A stretch of DNA of 64,000 nucleotides from Ornithinimicrobium faecis (GCF_023923225.1 NZ_CP099489.1:806001-870000), one strand, 5' to 3'; positions 51,309 through 63,372 are shown, counted from the first letter of the stretch. The notes: a model not told the origin generated them from the letters alone. Translations and numbers: made by a program.

Positions 51309-52235
51309 TCAGCGCGGGTACAGCCCCGTCGGGGTGGCCGCCGCGTAGACCCAGCTCACGGCCTCATCGATCTCGTCGTTGCGGCGCCTGACCCACTGGC
51401 CCCAGCGGGTCACCAGGCGGGGCGAGAGCAGGAACACCGCGCCGATCCCGAGCAGGACGCCGGTGACCTGCCAGGACGTGGCCTGCTGGTCGAGCAGCGA
51501 GATCGGGATCATGACCAGGCCCATGACGGCGCAAAAGCCTCCGACGGCCATGCTGATCAGGCCGAGGCAGAACGAGCTGCCGGACGTGGCATCCTCATCG
51601 ACCCGCTTGTGCAGGCCCGGCAGCCCGCGCTCGAGCTGCCCGGGCCGGTGCACGGCCCACTCGAAGAGCGCGGCTCGGGAGGCCCGTTGGCCGCGGGCAT
51701 AGCAGATCGGCGCGAGCACAAACATCAACAGCGGAGAGAGCGCCAGGCACACCGCGCTGACGAAGAACAGGACCTGCATCCCGGGGATCACCCCGACCGC
51801 GCCGCTGATCAGGAAGCCCCACCCGACCACGAGTCCCACGATGGCCGACCACGTGCTCAGGCGCTGCCAGAGTCGGCCCGCGGCCTGACCGACCTCCTTC
51901 GCCGAGGTGAGCTCCGCCTGAGCCGCAGCGGGGAGCTCCGGGGGAGCCATGGCATACGTCTGCTTCTTCCTCGAGCGCCGCTTGGTCCGCTTGGCGGCCT
52001 TCTCCCGAAACGCCGCGGCCTCCTGTAGGGCAGTGACCCGGTGCTCGGCGAAGTGCAGGGCGGCCTGCTCGCGGGAGGTCTCGACCGGCAGGCCGCTGGA
52101 GCCGAGGTAGGCCCGCACCTGCTCGTCGGAGAGGTGCCGCATCACCAGCAGCGACTGCTCGTGCGGCGTGACGGTGTCGGCCGGCTTGGGTGCCCAGCCG
52201 TCCGAGGCGGCGGGCGTGGTGGAATCTGGTGTCAT
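51309..52235 (-). CDS. Predicted membrane protein
   Basis: 308-residue protein. The hydrophilic N-terminal half (1-130) has a Lys/Arg-rich patch KAAKRTKRRSRKKQ near residue 83. Two hydrophobic helices follow at about 131-180, and two more at about 222-270. The first part contains a DUF1707-like look (PHEQSLLVMRHLSDEQVRAYLGSSGLPVETSREQAALH), but I cannot assign it. Function unknown. Divergent from the nuo operon with a 309-base gap that holds the nuo control region. Confidence 0.65.
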   Translation of the reverse strand: MTPDSTTPAASDGWAPKPADTVTPHEQSLLVMRHLSDEQVRAYLGSSGLPVETSREQAALHFAEHRVTALQEAAAFREKAAKRTKRRSRKKQTYAMAPPELPAAAQAELTSAKEVGQAAGRLWQRLSTWSAIVGLVVGWGFLISGAVGVIPGMQVLFFVSAVCLALSPLLMFVLAPICYARGQRASRAALFEWAVHRPGQLERGLPGLHKRVDEDATSGSSFCLGLISMAVGGFCAVMGLVMIPISLLDQQATSWQVTGVLLGIGAVFLLSPRLVTRWGQWVRRRNDEIDEAVSWVYAAATPTGLYPR

Positions 52236-52340
52236 CTCGCAGGACAGTCTCGGTCACCGTCCTGATCGCGGGAAAAGGACACACGAGTGGGCCGAAAATC
52301 GTGCGCCACGGCGGACCGGCGTGAGGTGAGGCAACCCTTA

Positions 52341-52370
52341 GTGACTGCCCAGAATGCTCCGTCCTAGACT
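52341..52370 (+). promoter_or_regulatory. Candidate nuo promoter
   Basis: TAGACT (52365-52370) is a good -10 box, with GTGACT (52341-52346) 18 bases upstream as a weak -35. Transcription would start near 52377, just before the Rex site. A second possible -10, TAGGAT, lies at 52500-52505 closer to nuoA but without a clear -35. The rest of the 309-base gap shows no gene. Confidence 0.45.
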
Positions 52371-52381
52371 GGCGCGGAAGT

Positions 52382-52399
52382 TCGTGAATCCCTTCACAA
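52382..52399. promoter_or_regulatory. Rex operator upstream of the nuo operon
   Basis: TCGTGAA-TCCC-TTCACAA matches the Rex-operator consensus TTGTGAA-N4-TTCACAA at 13 of 14 defined positions. Rex is the NADH/NAD+-sensing repressor of Gram-positive bacteria, known to control respiratory genes, including nuo in Streptomyces. The site overlaps the start of transcription expected from the candidate promoter, the right place for repression, and is about 145 bases ahead of nuoA. Confidence 0.7.
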
Positions 52400-52544
52400 G
52401 CGAGGCAGCCCAGGTGTCCCAGCCCACCCCGAGTGGTCCCCCCAGCACGACCGACGAGTCGGCTGACCGCGCCTGCGGCATGATGACCTGTGACACCCCT
52501 AGGATTGGGGCGCCGACCAGCCAGCGCCGAAAGGAGCGTGGGTG

Positions 52545-52910
52545 ATGGATATCCATCCGTACGTGCCGCTGTTGTTCTTCTTTGCACTCGGCCTGTTGTT
52601 TGCCGGGGGCTCGATGGGCGCCGGGGCTGTTGTCGGGCAAAAGACCTACAACCGGGCCAAGGCTGACGCCTACGAGTGCGGCATCATGCCCACGCCGCAC
52701 GCCCGTGACGGCGAGCGCGTGCCGATCAAGTTCTATCTGACGGCGATGCTCTTCATCATCTTCGATGTCGAGGTGCTCTTCCTCTATCCGTTCGCAGTGG
52801 CCTTCGACCAGGTCGGGCTGTTCTCGCTGCTGGCGATGCTGCTGTTCCTGGTGGTCGTCTCGGTCCCGTTCGTCTATGAGTGGAGCCGGGGTGGTCTCGA
52901 GTGGGACTGA
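52545..52910 (+). CDS. nuoA: NADH-quinone oxidoreductase subunit A
   Basis: 121-residue membrane subunit with three helices. The loop AKADAYECGIMPTPHARDGERVPIKFYLTAMLFIIFDVEVLFLYPFAVAF is the family hallmark, with the Glu-Cys-Gly and the acidic residues of helix 2. The ATG at 52545 is 8 bases from AAGGAG; a GTG one codon earlier is possible. First gene of the NDH-1 operon (electron transfer from NADH to menaquinone with proton pumping). It forms the membrane joint with NuoH, J and K. An 89-base gap precedes nuoB. Confidence 0.96.
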   Translation: MDIHPYVPLLFFFALGLLFAGGSMGAGAVVGQKTYNRAKADAYECGIMPTPHARDGERVPIKFYLTAMLFIIFDVEVLFLYPFAVAFDQVGLFSLLAMLLFLVVVSVPFVYEWSRGGLEWD

Positions 52911-52927
52911 CCGCCAACCACAGGGGT

Positions 52928-52996
52928 ATGCCGTGTGCCTGGGTGCGCGCGGCCGCAGACTTGGGTGCGCAGAGACTTTTTCAAGGGATGGTGTGA
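52928..52996 (+). CDS. Possible 22-codon ORF between nuoA and nuoB
   Basis: An ORF (MPCAWVRAAADLGAQRLFQG plus two residues) ends 3 bases before the nuoB start codon. AGGGG lies just ahead of its ATG, too close to be convincing. It could serve as a leader that couples nuoB translation to nuoA, but chance is a real alternative. No known counterpart. Confidence 0.25.
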   Translation: MPCAWVRAAADLGAQRLFQGMV

Positions 52997-52999
52997 CAC

Positions 53000-53554
53000 G
53001 TGGGACTTGAGGACAAGCTTCCGTCGGGCTTTCTGCTGACGACGGTCGAGGGCATGGTCGGTCAGATGCAGGCCCGGTCGGTGTGGCCGGCAACCTTCGG
53101 CCTGGCCTGTTGTGCCATCGAGATGATGGCCGTCGGCACGCCGGACTATGACATCGCCCGCTTCGGCATGGAGCGCTTCGCCGCCACGCCCCGCCAGGCC
53201 GACCTGATGATCGTGGCCGGCCGCGTCAGTCAGAAGATGGCCCCGGTCGTGCGCCAGGTCTATGACCAGATGCCCAACCCCAAGTGGGTCCTGTCGATGG
53301 GTGTCTGCGCGAGCTCCGGCGGCATGTTCAACAACTACGCGATCGTGCAGGGTGTGGACCACATCGTGCCCGTCGACATCTATCTGCCTGGCTGCCCGCC
53401 GCGCCCGCAGATGCTGCTCAACGCGCTGCTCTCGCTGCACGACTCGATCCGCGACACCAAGTTTGGCGTCGATCGGGTCGAGGCGGCCCGCAAGGCAGAG
53501 GCGGCCGCGCTGTCGGCGACGCCGACGCATGAGATGAAGGGACTGCTCGCGTGA
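53000..53554 (+). CDS. nuoB: NADH-quinone oxidoreductase subunit B
   Basis: 184-residue peripheral subunit that binds the terminal [4Fe-4S] cluster N2. The four ligands are present: Cys37 and Cys38 ([10 protein letters not shown]), Cys103 ([12 protein letters not shown]) and Cys132 (LPGCPPRP). The GTG start follows AAGGGATGG. The stop overlaps the nuoC start. N2 passes electrons to quinone at the interface with NuoD and NuoH. Confidence 0.97.
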   Translation: MGLEDKLPSGFLLTTVEGMVGQMQARSVWPATFGLACCAIEMMAVGTPDYDIARFGMERFAATPRQADLMIVAGRVSQKMAPVVRQVYDQMPNPKWVLSMGVCASSGGMFNNYAIVQGVDHIVPVDIYLPGCPPRPQMLLNALLSLHDSIRDTKFGVDRVEAARKAEAAALSATPTHEMKGLLA

Positions 53555-54272
53555 GTGAGACCCCCGCTAACCCCACGGAGGACCTGCCGGTCGAGCAGAC
53601 CGATGCCGCGGCTCCTGGTGAGCCCGTGGTGGTGGCCCGCCGCCGGGGCATGTTCGGCGCCAGTGCCGGAGGGGACACCTCCGGCTATGGCGGTCTGCAG
53701 CGCGAGATCCTGTTCCCTGGTGAGTCGGCGCGGCCCTACGGCGGCTATTTCGACGAGATCGCGGACGTCCTCGAGGAGGCGACCGGTGAAGCCTTCACCG
53801 AGGGCGTCGAGGTGGTCATCGACCGTGGCGAGATGACGCTGCACGTCGCGCCCGAGCACCTGCTGACGATCGTGCGGGCCCTGCGTGACGAGCCCGCTCT
53901 GCGTTTCGAGTTGTGCCTGGGCGTCAACGGCGTGAACTATCCGCAGCTGGAGGGTGCCGAGCTGCACGCCGTCAACAACTTCCTGTCGATCACCCACGGT
54001 GGTCGGCGCATCCGCGTTGAGGTGGCCTGCTCCGACGCCGACCCGCACGTGCCCTCGATCGTCGAGATCTACCCCGCCAACGACTGGCACGAGCGCGAGA
54101 CGTGGGACATGTTCGGCATCATCTTCGACGGACACCCGGCGCTGACCCGGATCCTGATGCCGGACGACTGGCCGGGTCACCCGCAGCGCAAGGACTACCC
54201 GCTGGGTGGCATCCCGGTCGAGTACAAGGGCGCCACCATCCCGGCGCCAGACACGCGCAGGAGCTATAGCTG

Positions 54273-54273
<1 letters not shown>
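53551..54273 (+). CDS. nuoC: NADH-quinone oxidoreductase subunit C
   Basis: 240-residue peripheral-arm subunit. An N-terminal extension of about 55 residues rich in Ala, Pro and Glu precedes the 30-kDa-subunit domain. The signature [49 protein letters not shown] is near residues 165-215. The GTG start overlaps nuoB (GTGA), and TGATG links it to nuoD. It is separate from NuoD, as in actinobacteria. Confidence 0.97.
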
Positions 54274-55609
<1,336 letters not shown>

Positions 55610-55613
<4 letters not shown>

Positions 55614-55687
55614 GCGACAGGACCCGCGAGGACACGAGCTTGCGAGGCCCGGAGCGGTCCGCGGAGCTCATCAAGGAGGAACGATGA
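55610..55687 (+). CDS. 25-codon bridge ORF between nuoD and nuoE
   Basis: An uninterrupted ORF ([20 protein letters not shown] plus IKEER) spans the whole nuoD-nuoE gap. Its ATG overlaps the nuoD stop (ATGA at 55610) and its TGA overlaps the nuoE ATG (ATGA at 55684). The nuoE ribosome binding site AAGGAGG lies within its last codons. This arrangement would let ribosomes pass from nuoD to nuoE without leaving the message, so its purpose may be coupling rather than the peptide itself. No family known to me. Confidence 0.4.
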
Positions 55688-56439
55688 GCGCAGAGACTCA
55701 CGACCCGCTGCACCGCTATACCCCGCTCCACGCGAGCGAGGAGCCCTACGCCGAGGACGTGCTGGCCACGCTGCGTGCCGACGCCGCGGTCATCATTGCG
55801 AAGTATCCGCAGAAGCGCTCCGCGCTGCTGCCGATGCTGCACCTGGTCCAGTCTGTCGACGGCTTTGTCACGGGTCGCGGCATCGACCTGTGCGCCGAGA
55901 TGCTGGACCTGACGCGCGCCGAGGTGTCGGGCGTTGCGACGTTCTACACGCAGTACAAGCGCCACCCCAACGGTGAGTACACCGTGGGCGTGTGCACCAA
56001 CACGCTCTGCGCGATCATGGGCGGCGACCAGATCTTTGACGAGGTCAGCGAGCACCTGGGGATCGGGCACGACGAGACGACGCCCGACGGCAAGATCACC
56101 CTGGAGCGGGTCGAGTGCAACGCGGCCTGCGACTTCGCGCCGGTGGTCATGGCCAACTGGGAGTTCTTCGACAACCAGACCCCGGAGAGCACCAAGAAGA
56201 TGGTCGACGACCTGCGCTCCGGCGTCCCGGTCGCCCCGACCCGCGGCGCCGCGCGCGTCTGCTCCTTCAAGGCGGTCTCCCGCATGCTGGCCGGCTTTGA
56301 GGACGGCCTGGCCGACGAGGGTGTGGGTGCCGGACCGGCCTCGCTCGAGGGCCTGAACCTGGCGAAGAAGAACGGCTGGGCCGCACCTTCGGCGGAGCAG
56401 TCGACCGAGCAGAAGACGGACGAGGAGAAGGACGCGTGA
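55684..56439 (+). CDS. nuoE: NADH-quinone oxidoreductase subunit E
   Basis: 251-residue thioredoxin-fold subunit carrying the [2Fe-2S] cluster N1a. The ligands appear in VCTNTLCAIMGGD (Cys pair near residues 103-108) and VECNAACDFAPVVMAN (Cys pair near 145-149). The core ends near 185. About 60 residues follow (VCSFKAVSRMLAGFEDGL...), a tail common in actinobacteria, with an acidic KTDEEKDA end. A strong AAGGAGGAACG ribosome binding site precedes the ATG. The stop overlaps nuoF (GTGA). Confidence 0.96.
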   Translation: MSAETHDPLHRYTPLHASEEPYAEDVLATLRADAAVIIAKYPQKRSALLPMLHLVQSVDGFVTGRGIDLCAEMLDLTRAEVSGVATFYTQYKRHPNGEYTVGVCTNTLCAIMGGDQIFDEVSEHLGIGHDETTPDGKITLERVECNAACDFAPVVMANWEFFDNQTPESTKKMVDDLRSGVPVAPTRGAARVCSFKAVSRMLAGFEDGLADEGVGAGPASLEGLNLAKKNGWAAPSAEQSTEQKTDEEKDA

Positions 56440-57749
56440 GCACACAGCTGACCCCGATCCTGACCAAGTTCTGGGACCACCCCACGAGCTGGACCCTGGA
56501 GACCTACGAGGCCAACGGCGGCTATGCCGGTCTGCGCAAGGCGCTGCAGACCGAGCAGGCCGACCTGGTGCAGATGGCCAAGGACTCCGGTCTGCGCGGT
56601 CGTGGTGGCGCCGGGTTCCCCACCGGCCTGAAGTGGAGCTTCCTGCCCCCGCCCGATGGTGGGCCGCGCTATCTGGTCGTCAATGCCGATGAGGCTGAGC
56701 CGGGCACCTGTAAGGACATCCCGCTGCTCCTGGCGGCCCCGCAGTTCCTGATCGAGGGCATGATCATCACGTCCTTCGCGATCGGCTGCAACCACGCCTT
56801 CATCTACCTGCGCGGAGAGGTGGCCCACGTCCACCGTCGCGTTCAGCGGGCCATCGCCGAGGCGTATGCCGCGGGTTACCTCGGCAAGGACATCCTCGGC
56901 ACCGGCTATGACCTGGACATCACCCTGCACTCGGGGGCCGGCGCCTACATCTGTGGTGAGGAGACGGCGCTGCTGGACTCCCTCGAGGGCCGTCGCGGTC
57001 AGCCGCGGCTCAAGCCTCCGTTCCCGGCCGTCGCCGGTCTCTATGCGCGTCCGACCGTGGTCAACAACGTGGAGTCGATCGCCTCGATTGCTCCCATCGC
57101 AGCCAACGGCGCGGACTGGTTCGCCGGGATGGGCACCGAGAAGTCACAGGGCTTCGGCATCTTCAGCCTCTCCGGACACGTCACCCGGCCGGGTCAGTAT
57201 GAGGCGCCCCTGGGCATCACCCTGCGTGAGTTGCTGGACATGGCCGGCGGCATCCGTGAGGGCCACCAGTTGAAGTTCTGGACCCCTGGTGGGTCCTCGA
57301 CGCCGCTGTTCACCGACCAGCACCTGGACGTGCCACTGGACTTTGAGTCCGTGGCAGCCGAGGGCTCGATGCTCGGCACCCGCGCCCTGCAGATCTTTGA
57401 CGAGACGACGTCAGTCGTGCGGGCGGTGTCGCGCTGGACCGACTTCTATGCCCACGAGTCCTGTGGCAAGTGCACCCCCTGCCGGGAGGGCACCTACTGG
57501 CTCAAGCAGATCATGCACCGGCTGGAAGAGGGCCGGGGCAGCCAGGACGACATCGACAAGCTCGTCGACATCTGTGACAACATCCTGGGTCGCGCGTTCT
57601 GCGCCCTGGGCGACGGTGCAACCAGCCCGATCACCTCGGCGGTGCAGTATTTCCGTGAGGAGTTCGAGGCCGGCATGCACACCCCGGCGTCCGAGCTCTT
57701 CCCGCCGGAGCGTTCGATGCTGTTCGCGAAGGAGACTCAGCCAGCATGA
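56436..57749 (+). CDS. nuoF: NADH-quinone oxidoreductase subunit F
   Basis: 437-residue NADH-binding subunit holding FMN and the [4Fe-4S] cluster N3. The nucleotide-binding [15 protein letters not shown] is at about 50-64. [13 protein letters not shown] binds FMN near 88-100, [31 protein letters not shown] is central, and the cluster ligands are in [14 protein letters not shown] near 347-360 and [14 protein letters not shown] near 388. It takes hydride from NADH. The start GTG overlaps nuoE, and ATGA-type overlap leads to nuoG. Confidence 0.98.
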   Translation: MSTQLTPILTKFWDHPTSWTLETYEANGGYAGLRKALQTEQADLVQMAKDSGLRGRGGAGFPTGLKWSFLPPPDGGPRYLVVNADEAEPGTCKDIPLLLAAPQFLIEGMIITSFAIGCNHAFIYLRGEVAHVHRRVQRAIAEAYAAGYLGKDILGTGYDLDITLHSGAGAYICGEETALLDSLEGRRGQPRLKPPFPAVAGLYARPTVVNNVESIASIAPIAANGADWFAGMGTEKSQGFGIFSLSGHVTRPGQYEAPLGITLRELLDMAGGIREGHQLKFWTPGGSSTPLFTDQHLDVPLDFESVAAEGSMLGTRALQIFDETTSVVRAVSRWTDFYAHESCGKCTPCREGTYWLKQIMHRLEEGRGSQDDIDKLVDICDNILGRAFCALGDGATSPITSAVQYFREEFEAGMHTPASELFPPERSMLFAKETQPA

Positions 57750-60295
57750 CTGTCAACACCTCACCCGCCGCCGGCGGCAACGCGGTGGACACCGGCGGCA
57801 ACGCCGAGATCCCGGCCGAGCCAGCCGTGAAGATGGTCTCGCTGACCATCGACGGCGTCGACGTCAGCGTCCCCGAGGGGACGCTGGTGATCCGCGCGGC
57901 CGAGCAGATCGGCGTGGAGATCCCGCGATTCTGCGATCACCCGCTGCTCGACCCGGTCGGCGCCTGCCGCCAGTGCATGGTCGAGGTCGCGACCCCGGAC
58001 CGCGAGGGCAACGTCAAGCCGATGCCCAAGCCGCAGGCATCCTGCACCCTGGCCGTGTCCGAGGGCATGCAGGTCAAGTCGCAGCACACCTCGCCCGTCG
58101 CCGACAAGGCGCAGCACGGGCAGATGGAGTTCCTGCTCATCAACCACCCGCTGGACTGCCCGGTCTGCGACAAGGGCGGGGAGTGCCCGCTGCAGAACCA
58201 GGCGATGTCCGCCGGCCGCCCGGTCTCTCGCTTCGAGGACATCAAGCGGACCTATCCCAAGCCGATCAACATCTCCGCCCAGGTGCTGCTGGACCGCGAG
58301 CGCTGCGTCCTGTGCGCCCGGTGCACGCGGTTCTCCGACCAGATCGCCGGCGACCCGTTCATCGCGCTCATCGAGCGCGGCGCGCTGCAGCAGGTCGGCA
58401 TCTATGAGGAGAAGCCGTTCGAGTCGTACTTCTCCGGCAACACCGTCCAGATCTGCCCGGTCGGTGCCCTGACTGGTTCCGCCTATCGCTTCCGCTCGCG
58501 TCCGTTCGACCTGGTGTCCACCACCAGCGTGTGTGAGCACTGCGCCTCTGGGTGCTCGATCCGCACCGACCACCGGCGGGGCAGCGTGCTGCGTCGGATG
58601 GCGCTGGAGGACATGGACGTCAACGAGGAGTGGAACTGCGACAAGGGTCGCTGGGCCTTCCCCTACGCGACCCAGCCGGACCGTCTGCGCGACCCGGTGG
58701 TCCGCGGTGAGGACGGGCAATACCACGTGGCCACCTGGGACGAGGCGCTGGCTGCGGCCGCCCGCGGGCTGGCTGCTGCCCACGCGGACGGCGGAGCTGG
58801 CGTGCTCGTCGGCGGCCGCGGCTCCGTCGAGGACAACTACGGCTACAGCAAGTTCGCGCGCACGGTCCTGGGGACGAACGACATTGATTTCCGGGCTCGG
58901 CCGCTGTCCGCTGAGGAGACCGACTTCCTCGGCTCCCACGTCGCCCGCAACACGTCGGTCACCTACAGCGATGTGGAGGCCGCCCCGTCGGTGCTGCTCG
59001 TCGGCCTGGAGCCCGAGGACGAGAGCCCGATCCTGTTCCTGCGCCTGCGCAAGGCCCACCGGGCGCAGAAGACCTCGGTCCACTCCATCGCACCGTTCGC
59101 CACGCGTGGACTGACCAAGATGGGTGGCACGCTGATCCCGGCTGCTCCCGGCACCGAGACCGAGATCCTGCAGGCGCTGGCCGCCGACCGCTCCGGCGAG
59201 CCCGGCGACGGCACTGACCCGGTGACCGCCGCAGCGGCAGCGCTCACCGCAGACTCGGTCATCCTGGTCGGCGAGCGCCTGGCCCTGGTGCCCGGCGGTC
59301 TGTCCGGAGCCGCTGCCCTGGCCGAGGCGACCGGAGCCCGTTTGGCCTGGGTGCCGCGCCGTGCCGGTGAGCGCGGTGCCATCGAGGTTGGCGCTCTGCC
59401 CACCCTGCTGCCAGGCGGTCGTCCCGTGGAGGACGAGGCAGCACGTGACGCGGTGGCCCAGACCTGGGGTGTCGGCCTGCCGGCACAGCCCGGGCGGGAC
59501 ACGGAGGGCATTCTCCAGGCCGCAGCAGTCGGAGACCTGTCGGCGTTGGTCGTCGGCGGCGTCGACCCCGATGACTTGCCGGACCCTGTCCTGGCACGGG
59601 CCGCGCTGGAGCGTTCGTTCGTCGTGTCCCTGGAGTTCCGCGAGTCGGTCGTCCACGAGTTCGCCGACGTCATCCTGCCGGTCGCACCCCAGCAGGAGAA
59701 GGCCGGCGCCTACGCCAACTGGGAGGGGCGTCTGCGGCCCTTTGAGCAGGCCCTGGAGTCCAACGCGCTGGCCGACCACACCGTCCTGGACCTGCTGGCC
59801 GCCGAGATGGGCATCCAGCTGGGTGCCCGTGACCTGCAGGACCTGCGTCGCGAGATGACCGGCCTCGGCTCCTGGGAGGGCACCAGCTCGGTGCAGCGTG
59901 TCGCCTCGGCCGAGCCGGCTCGCCCGTCCGCGGGTGAGGCCGTGCTGGCCACCTGGCACCACCTGCTCGACGAGGGGTCGCTCCAGGACGGCGAGCCGTT
60001 CCTGGCCGGCACCGCACCCCGTGCGGTGGCACGCATCTCTGCTGCCACGGCTGAGGCCGTCGGCGCGGCGCTCGACGGCGAGCTGTCCGTCAGCACCGAC
60101 CGCGGGACGATCACCCTGCCGGTGGAGCTCACAGCGATGCCCGACCATGTGGTCTGGCTCCCCACCAATTCCGCTGGATCCACGGTTCGGGCCACCCTCG
60201 GCGCCGAGTCCGGGGCGCTCGTGCGTCTCGCGGCGTCCCCGGGCCCGGCCACAGCAGGTGCGGGACGACAGAGCGTCACAGGAGGCCAGGCATGA
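57746..60295 (+). CDS. nuoG: NADH-quinone oxidoreductase subunit G
   Basis: 849-residue iron-sulfur subunit. The N-terminal [2Fe-2S] domain is [21 protein letters not shown], near residues 59-79. A His/Cys-ligated [4Fe-4S] motif follows ([17 protein letters not shown]), then [16 protein letters not shown] and CPVGALTG. A molybdopterin-oxidoreductase-like domain (about 250-840) starts with [18 protein letters not shown], whose four-Cys pattern may hold the extra N7-type cluster. Length and order are typical of actinobacteria. It accepts electrons from NuoF and passes them toward NuoI. Confidence 0.97.
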   Translation: MTVNTSPAAGGNAVDTGGNAEIPAEPAVKMVSLTIDGVDVSVPEGTLVIRAAEQIGVEIPRFCDHPLLDPVGACRQCMVEVATPDREGNVKPMPKPQASCTLAVSEGMQVKSQHTSPVADKAQHGQMEFLLINHPLDCPVCDKGGECPLQNQAMSAGRPVSRFEDIKRTYPKPINISAQVLLDRERCVLCARCTRFSDQIAGDPFIALIERGALQQVGIYEEKPFESYFSGNTVQICPVGALTGSAYRFRSRPFDLVSTTSVCEHCASGCSIRTDHRRGSVLRRMALEDMDVNEEWNCDKGRWAFPYATQPDRLRDPVVRGEDGQYHVATWDEALAAAARGLAAAHADGGAGVLVGGRGSVEDNYGYSKFARTVLGTNDIDFRARPLSAEETDFLGSHVARNTSVTYSDVEAAPSVLLVGLEPEDESPILFLRLRKAHRAQKTSVHSIAPFATRGLTKMGGTLIPAAPGTETEILQALAADRSGEPGDGTDPVTAAAAALTADSVILVGERLALVPGGLSGAAALAEATGARLAWVPRRAGERGAIEVGALPTLLPGGRPVEDEAARDAVAQTWGVGLPAQPGRDTEGILQAAAVGDLSALVVGGVDPDDLPDPVLARAALERSFVVSLEFRESVVHEFADVILPVAPQQEKAGAYANWEGRLRPFEQALESNALADHTVLDLLAAEMGIQLGARDLQDLRREMTGLGSWEGTSSVQRVASAEPARPSAGEAVLATWHHLLDEGSLQDGEPFLAGTAPRAVARISAATAEAVGAALDGELSVSTDRGTITLPVELTAMPDHVVWLPTNSAGSTVRATLGAESGALVRLAASPGPATAGAGRQSVTGGQA

Positions 60296-61800
60296 GCGCC
60301 CTGAGCGCGGTCAACGAGATCGCGGCGCACACCCCGTCCCTGCTGGCGGCGGTCCCACTGCCGATGGCGGACGGTCCCCGCGCCGATTTCAGCGACACCC
60401 CGTGGTGGCTCTCGCTGATCAAGGCCGTCGGGATCTTCGTCTACCTGCTGCTCTCGGTCCTGGTCGTCATCTGGGCCGAGCGCCGGATCATCGGTCGGAT
60501 GCAGCAGCGCCCCGGACCCAACCGGTTTGGTCCGTTCGGCATCCTGCAGACCCTCGCCGACGGCCTCAAGCTGATCATGAAGGAGGACGTCACCCCCAAG
60601 AACGCGGACAAGGTGATGTTCATCCTGGCCCCGCTGATGGTGGGGTCCTTGGCCTTTGTCTCCTTCGGGATCATCCCGATGGGAGGCGAGGTGTCGATGT
60701 TCGGGCACACCACGCCGCTGCAACTCACCGACATGCCGGCCGCCACGCTGCTGGTGCTGGCTGTCGCTGGTGTCGGTGCCTACGGCTTTGTGCTGGCTGG
60801 CTGGTCCTCCGGGTCGACCTACCCACTGCTCGGTGGTCTCCGCTCGACGGCGCAGGTGGTGTCCTACGAGATCGCCATGGGCCTGTCGCTGGTGGCGGTC
60901 TTCCTCTACGCCGGATCCATGTCGACCAGCGAGATCGTTGCCGCGCAAGACCGCTGGTGGTTCGCCTTCCCGCTGTTCTTCTCCTTCGTGGTCTACGTCA
61001 TCACCATGGTGGGTGAGACCAACCGGCTGCCCTTCGACCTCGCCGAGGGCGAGGGTGAGCTCGGTGGCGGATTCCACACCGAATACTCCTCGATGAAGTT
61101 CGGCATGTTCTTCCTCGGTGAATACATCAACATGTTCACCGTCTCCGCCCTGGCGACCACGCTCTTCCTCGGCGGCTTCCACGCGCCCTGGCCGATCGGG
61201 GCCATCAACGACGGCATGTTCAGCGAGGGCTGGTGGGGCCTGCTCTGGTTCACCGGCAAGATGTGGCTGTTTATCTTCTTCTACGTCTGGCTGCGCGGCT
61301 CGCTCCCACGGGTTCGCTATGACCAGTTCATGAAGCTCGGCTGGAAGGTCCTGATCCCGCTGTCGCTGGTCTGGGTCGTCGCCGTCATCCTGATGCGCGC
61401 GGCCGACCCGAGCATCGGCTACTTCGGTGAGGGCCGCCTGCCGGTCATCATCACCACCGCCGTGGTCATCCTCGGCGTCGTCGGCGGCATCACCCTGCTG
61501 ATGGCCCGCCTGGAAAAGAAGGAACAGCAAACGCTCGAGGACCGGCGCCCCCCGGTCGAGGTGGACCCGTTCGCCGGCGGCTTCCCCGTGCCCCCACTGC
61601 CCGGACAGACCCTGGTCGAGCCGACGACACGTGCCCCTGCCGTGACCGCGGCCAAGCCGGTCGCGGGCAGCGCCGCAGGTGCCACGACGACCGTCGTGGC
61701 CGACCCCGGCGCCACCGAGCCCAACCCCACCGAGCCCAACCCCGCAGAACCCGATTCTGCAGAGTCCCACGACACCGACGGGGAGGACACCCGTGGCTGA
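60292..61800 (+). CDS. nuoH: NADH-quinone oxidoreductase subunit H
   Basis: 502-residue membrane subunit that builds the quinone chamber, with about eight helices. It shows [37 protein letters not shown] near residue 63-100 and [37 protein letters not shown] near 243-280. The core ends at about residue 418. A hydrophilic extension of about 80 residues ([17 protein letters not shown]..., then Ala/Thr- and Pro/Asn/Glu-rich) follows, common in actinobacterial NuoH. Start and stop both overlap neighbours. Confidence 0.96.
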   Translation: MSALSAVNEIAAHTPSLLAAVPLPMADGPRADFSDTPWWLSLIKAVGIFVYLLLSVLVVIWAERRIIGRMQQRPGPNRFGPFGILQTLADGLKLIMKEDVTPKNADKVMFILAPLMVGSLAFVSFGIIPMGGEVSMFGHTTPLQLTDMPAATLLVLAVAGVGAYGFVLAGWSSGSTYPLLGGLRSTAQVVSYEIAMGLSLVAVFLYAGSMSTSEIVAAQDRWWFAFPLFFSFVVYVITMVGETNRLPFDLAEGEGELGGGFHTEYSSMKFGMFFLGEYINMFTVSALATTLFLGGFHAPWPIGAINDGMFSEGWWGLLWFTGKMWLFIFFYVWLRGSLPRVRYDQFMKLGWKVLIPLSLVWVVAVILMRAADPSIGYFGEGRLPVIITTAVVILGVVGGITLLMARLEKKEQQTLEDRRPPVEVDPFAGGFPVPPLPGQTLVEPTTRAPAVTAAKPVAGSAAGATTTVVADPGATEPNPTEPNPAEPDSAESHDTDGEDTRG

Positions 61801-62578
61801 GCGCAAGCAACCAAGACACGCAGGCTCCGACACACCGGAGCAGGACAGCACCCAGCGGCACGAGGTCGCCAGGGTGCCAGCACCGGAGCCGGCACCTGCC
61901 CTGGTGACCCGCCGCGACGGCACCCAGGAGAAGCCGAGCTTCCTCGAGGAGCTCTTCGCGCCGGTGGCCGGGTTCGGTGTCTCCTTCGGGACGATGTTCC
62001 GCAAGATCTACACCGAGGAATACCCCGAGAAGCCCCGCCCGACCGCGGCCCGCTTCCATGGCCGCCACCAGCTCAACCGCCACCCGGACGGGCTGGAGAA
62101 GTGCGTCGGCTGCGAGTTGTGCGCGTGGGCGTGCCCGGCTGACGCGATCTACGTCGAGGGTGCGGACAACACCGAGGAGGCTCGATTCTCGCCCGGTGAG
62201 CGCTACGGCCGCGTCTACCAGATCAACTACCTGCGCTGCATCTTCTGTGGGCTCTGCATCGAGGCGTGTCCCACCCGGGCCCTGACGATGACCAACGAGT
62301 ACGAGCTCGCCGACAGCGAGCGCGCCCCGCTGATCTATGAGAAGCACCAGCTGCTGGCTCCGCTGAAGGAGGGGCAGCTGCCCCCGCCGTTCCCGATGGC
62401 AGAGGGCGCCTCCGAGCGCGACTACTATCGCGGGGCCGTGACCGCACCGACGCTGGCCCAGCGTGACTATGCCTTCGCGCGTGACAAGGCGTCCCAGCGT
62501 GCTGCCCAGGCTGAGCAGGCCGCGTCCGTCGCACCGGGTGACGAGCACGGCAACGACCACGAGGAGGTGACCCGGTGA
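61793..62578 (+). CDS. nuoI: NADH-quinone oxidoreductase subunit I
   Basis: 261-residue ferredoxin-like subunit with two [4Fe-4S] motifs, [16 protein letters not shown] (about 104-119) and [16 protein letters not shown] (about 149-164), that carry clusters N6a and N6b. The N-terminal 65 residues before [22 protein letters not shown] are an unstructured extension. I take the GTG at 61793 (RBS GGGGAGG), which overlaps the nuoH stop. Links NuoG to NuoB in the electron path. Confidence 0.95.
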   Translation: MAERKQPRHAGSDTPEQDSTQRHEVARVPAPEPAPALVTRRDGTQEKPSFLEELFAPVAGFGVSFGTMFRKIYTEEYPEKPRPTAARFHGRHQLNRHPDGLEKCVGCELCAWACPADAIYVEGADNTEEARFSPGERYGRVYQINYLRCIFCGLCIEACPTRALTMTNEYELADSERAPLIYEKHQLLAPLKEGQLPPPFPMAEGASERDYYRGAVTAPTLAQRDYAFARDKASQRAAQAEQAASVAPGDEHGNDHEEVTR

Positions 62579-63372
62579 GCGGAGGTGAGGCCCTGCTCTT
62601 CTGGGTGCTCGGCCCCGCCTGCGTCCTGGGGGCTCTCGGGCTCCTGTTCGTGCGCAAGGCCGTGCATGCCGCGATGGCCATGGCGATGGTCATGGTCGGT
62701 CTCGGCATCTTCTACATCGCCCAATACGCCGAGTTCGTCGGGATCATTCAGATCTTCGTCTACTCCGGTGCCGTCATGATGCTGTTCCTGTTCGTGGTCA
62801 TGACCGTCGGTGTTGGCTCGACCACGTCCAGCATCGAAACCATCGGCGGTCAGCGCATCTGGGGATGGATCCTGGCACTGCTGTTCATGGGCCTGGCCAT
62901 GTTCGGGCTCGGCAAGGTCACCTTCCCTGAGCCCGTGGGGCTGGAAGCAGCCCAGAGCGAGGGCACCGTCACCGCCCTGGCGCGGGAGATCTTCAGCCAC
63001 CAGGTCTTCAGCTTCGAGGTCCTCGGCTCACTGTTGGTGATCGCCGTGATGGGCGCCATGGTGCTCGCGCACCGCGAGCGGCTCACCCCGAAGCGCACGC
63101 AGCGCGAGCTCGCGGCCAACCGCATCCGCTCCAACACCTTCGTGGCGGGCAAGCCGGCGCCCGGTGTCTACGCCCGGCACAACGCGTCGGACACTCCGGC
63201 CCTGCTGCCGGACGGGACACCGGCCGAGCACTCTGTCCCGCGTGTGCTCGTCGCGCGTGGTCAGGCTCAGCCCGTGCCCTACCAGGGTGTTGACCCCTCC
63301 GGAGACCCGACCGAGACCGAGGCGGCGGACCGTCCGGTGCCGCCCACAACTGAGCGGGGGGAGCAGGCATGA
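62575..63372 (+). CDS. nuoJ: NADH-quinone oxidoreductase subunit J
   Basis: 265-residue membrane subunit with five helices in the first 170 residues. It includes the conserved helix-3 pattern [28 protein letters not shown]. The last 95 residues are a hydrophilic Pro/Thr/Glu-rich tail. The GTG start overlaps nuoI (GTGA) and the stop overlaps nuoK (ATGA). Part of the proton-pumping membrane arm. Confidence 0.95.
   Translation: MSGGEALLFWVLGPACVLGALGLLFVRKAVHAAMAMAMVMVGLGIFYIAQYAEFVGIIQIFVYSGAVMMLFLFVVMTVGVGSTTSSIETIGGQRIWGWILALLFMGLAMFGLGKVTFPEPVGLEAAQSEGTVTALAREIFSHQVFSFEVLGSLLVIAVMGAMVLAHRERLTPKRTQRELAANRIRSNTFVAGKPAPGVYARHNASDTPALLPDGTPAEHSVPRVLVARGQAQPVPYQGVDPSGDPTETEAADRPVPPTTERGEQA

Noticed and set aside
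57761..60148. 795-codon minus-strand ORF opposite nuoG
   Set aside because: Antisense of a highly conserved gene; the translation has no recognisable domain and reflects codon bias.
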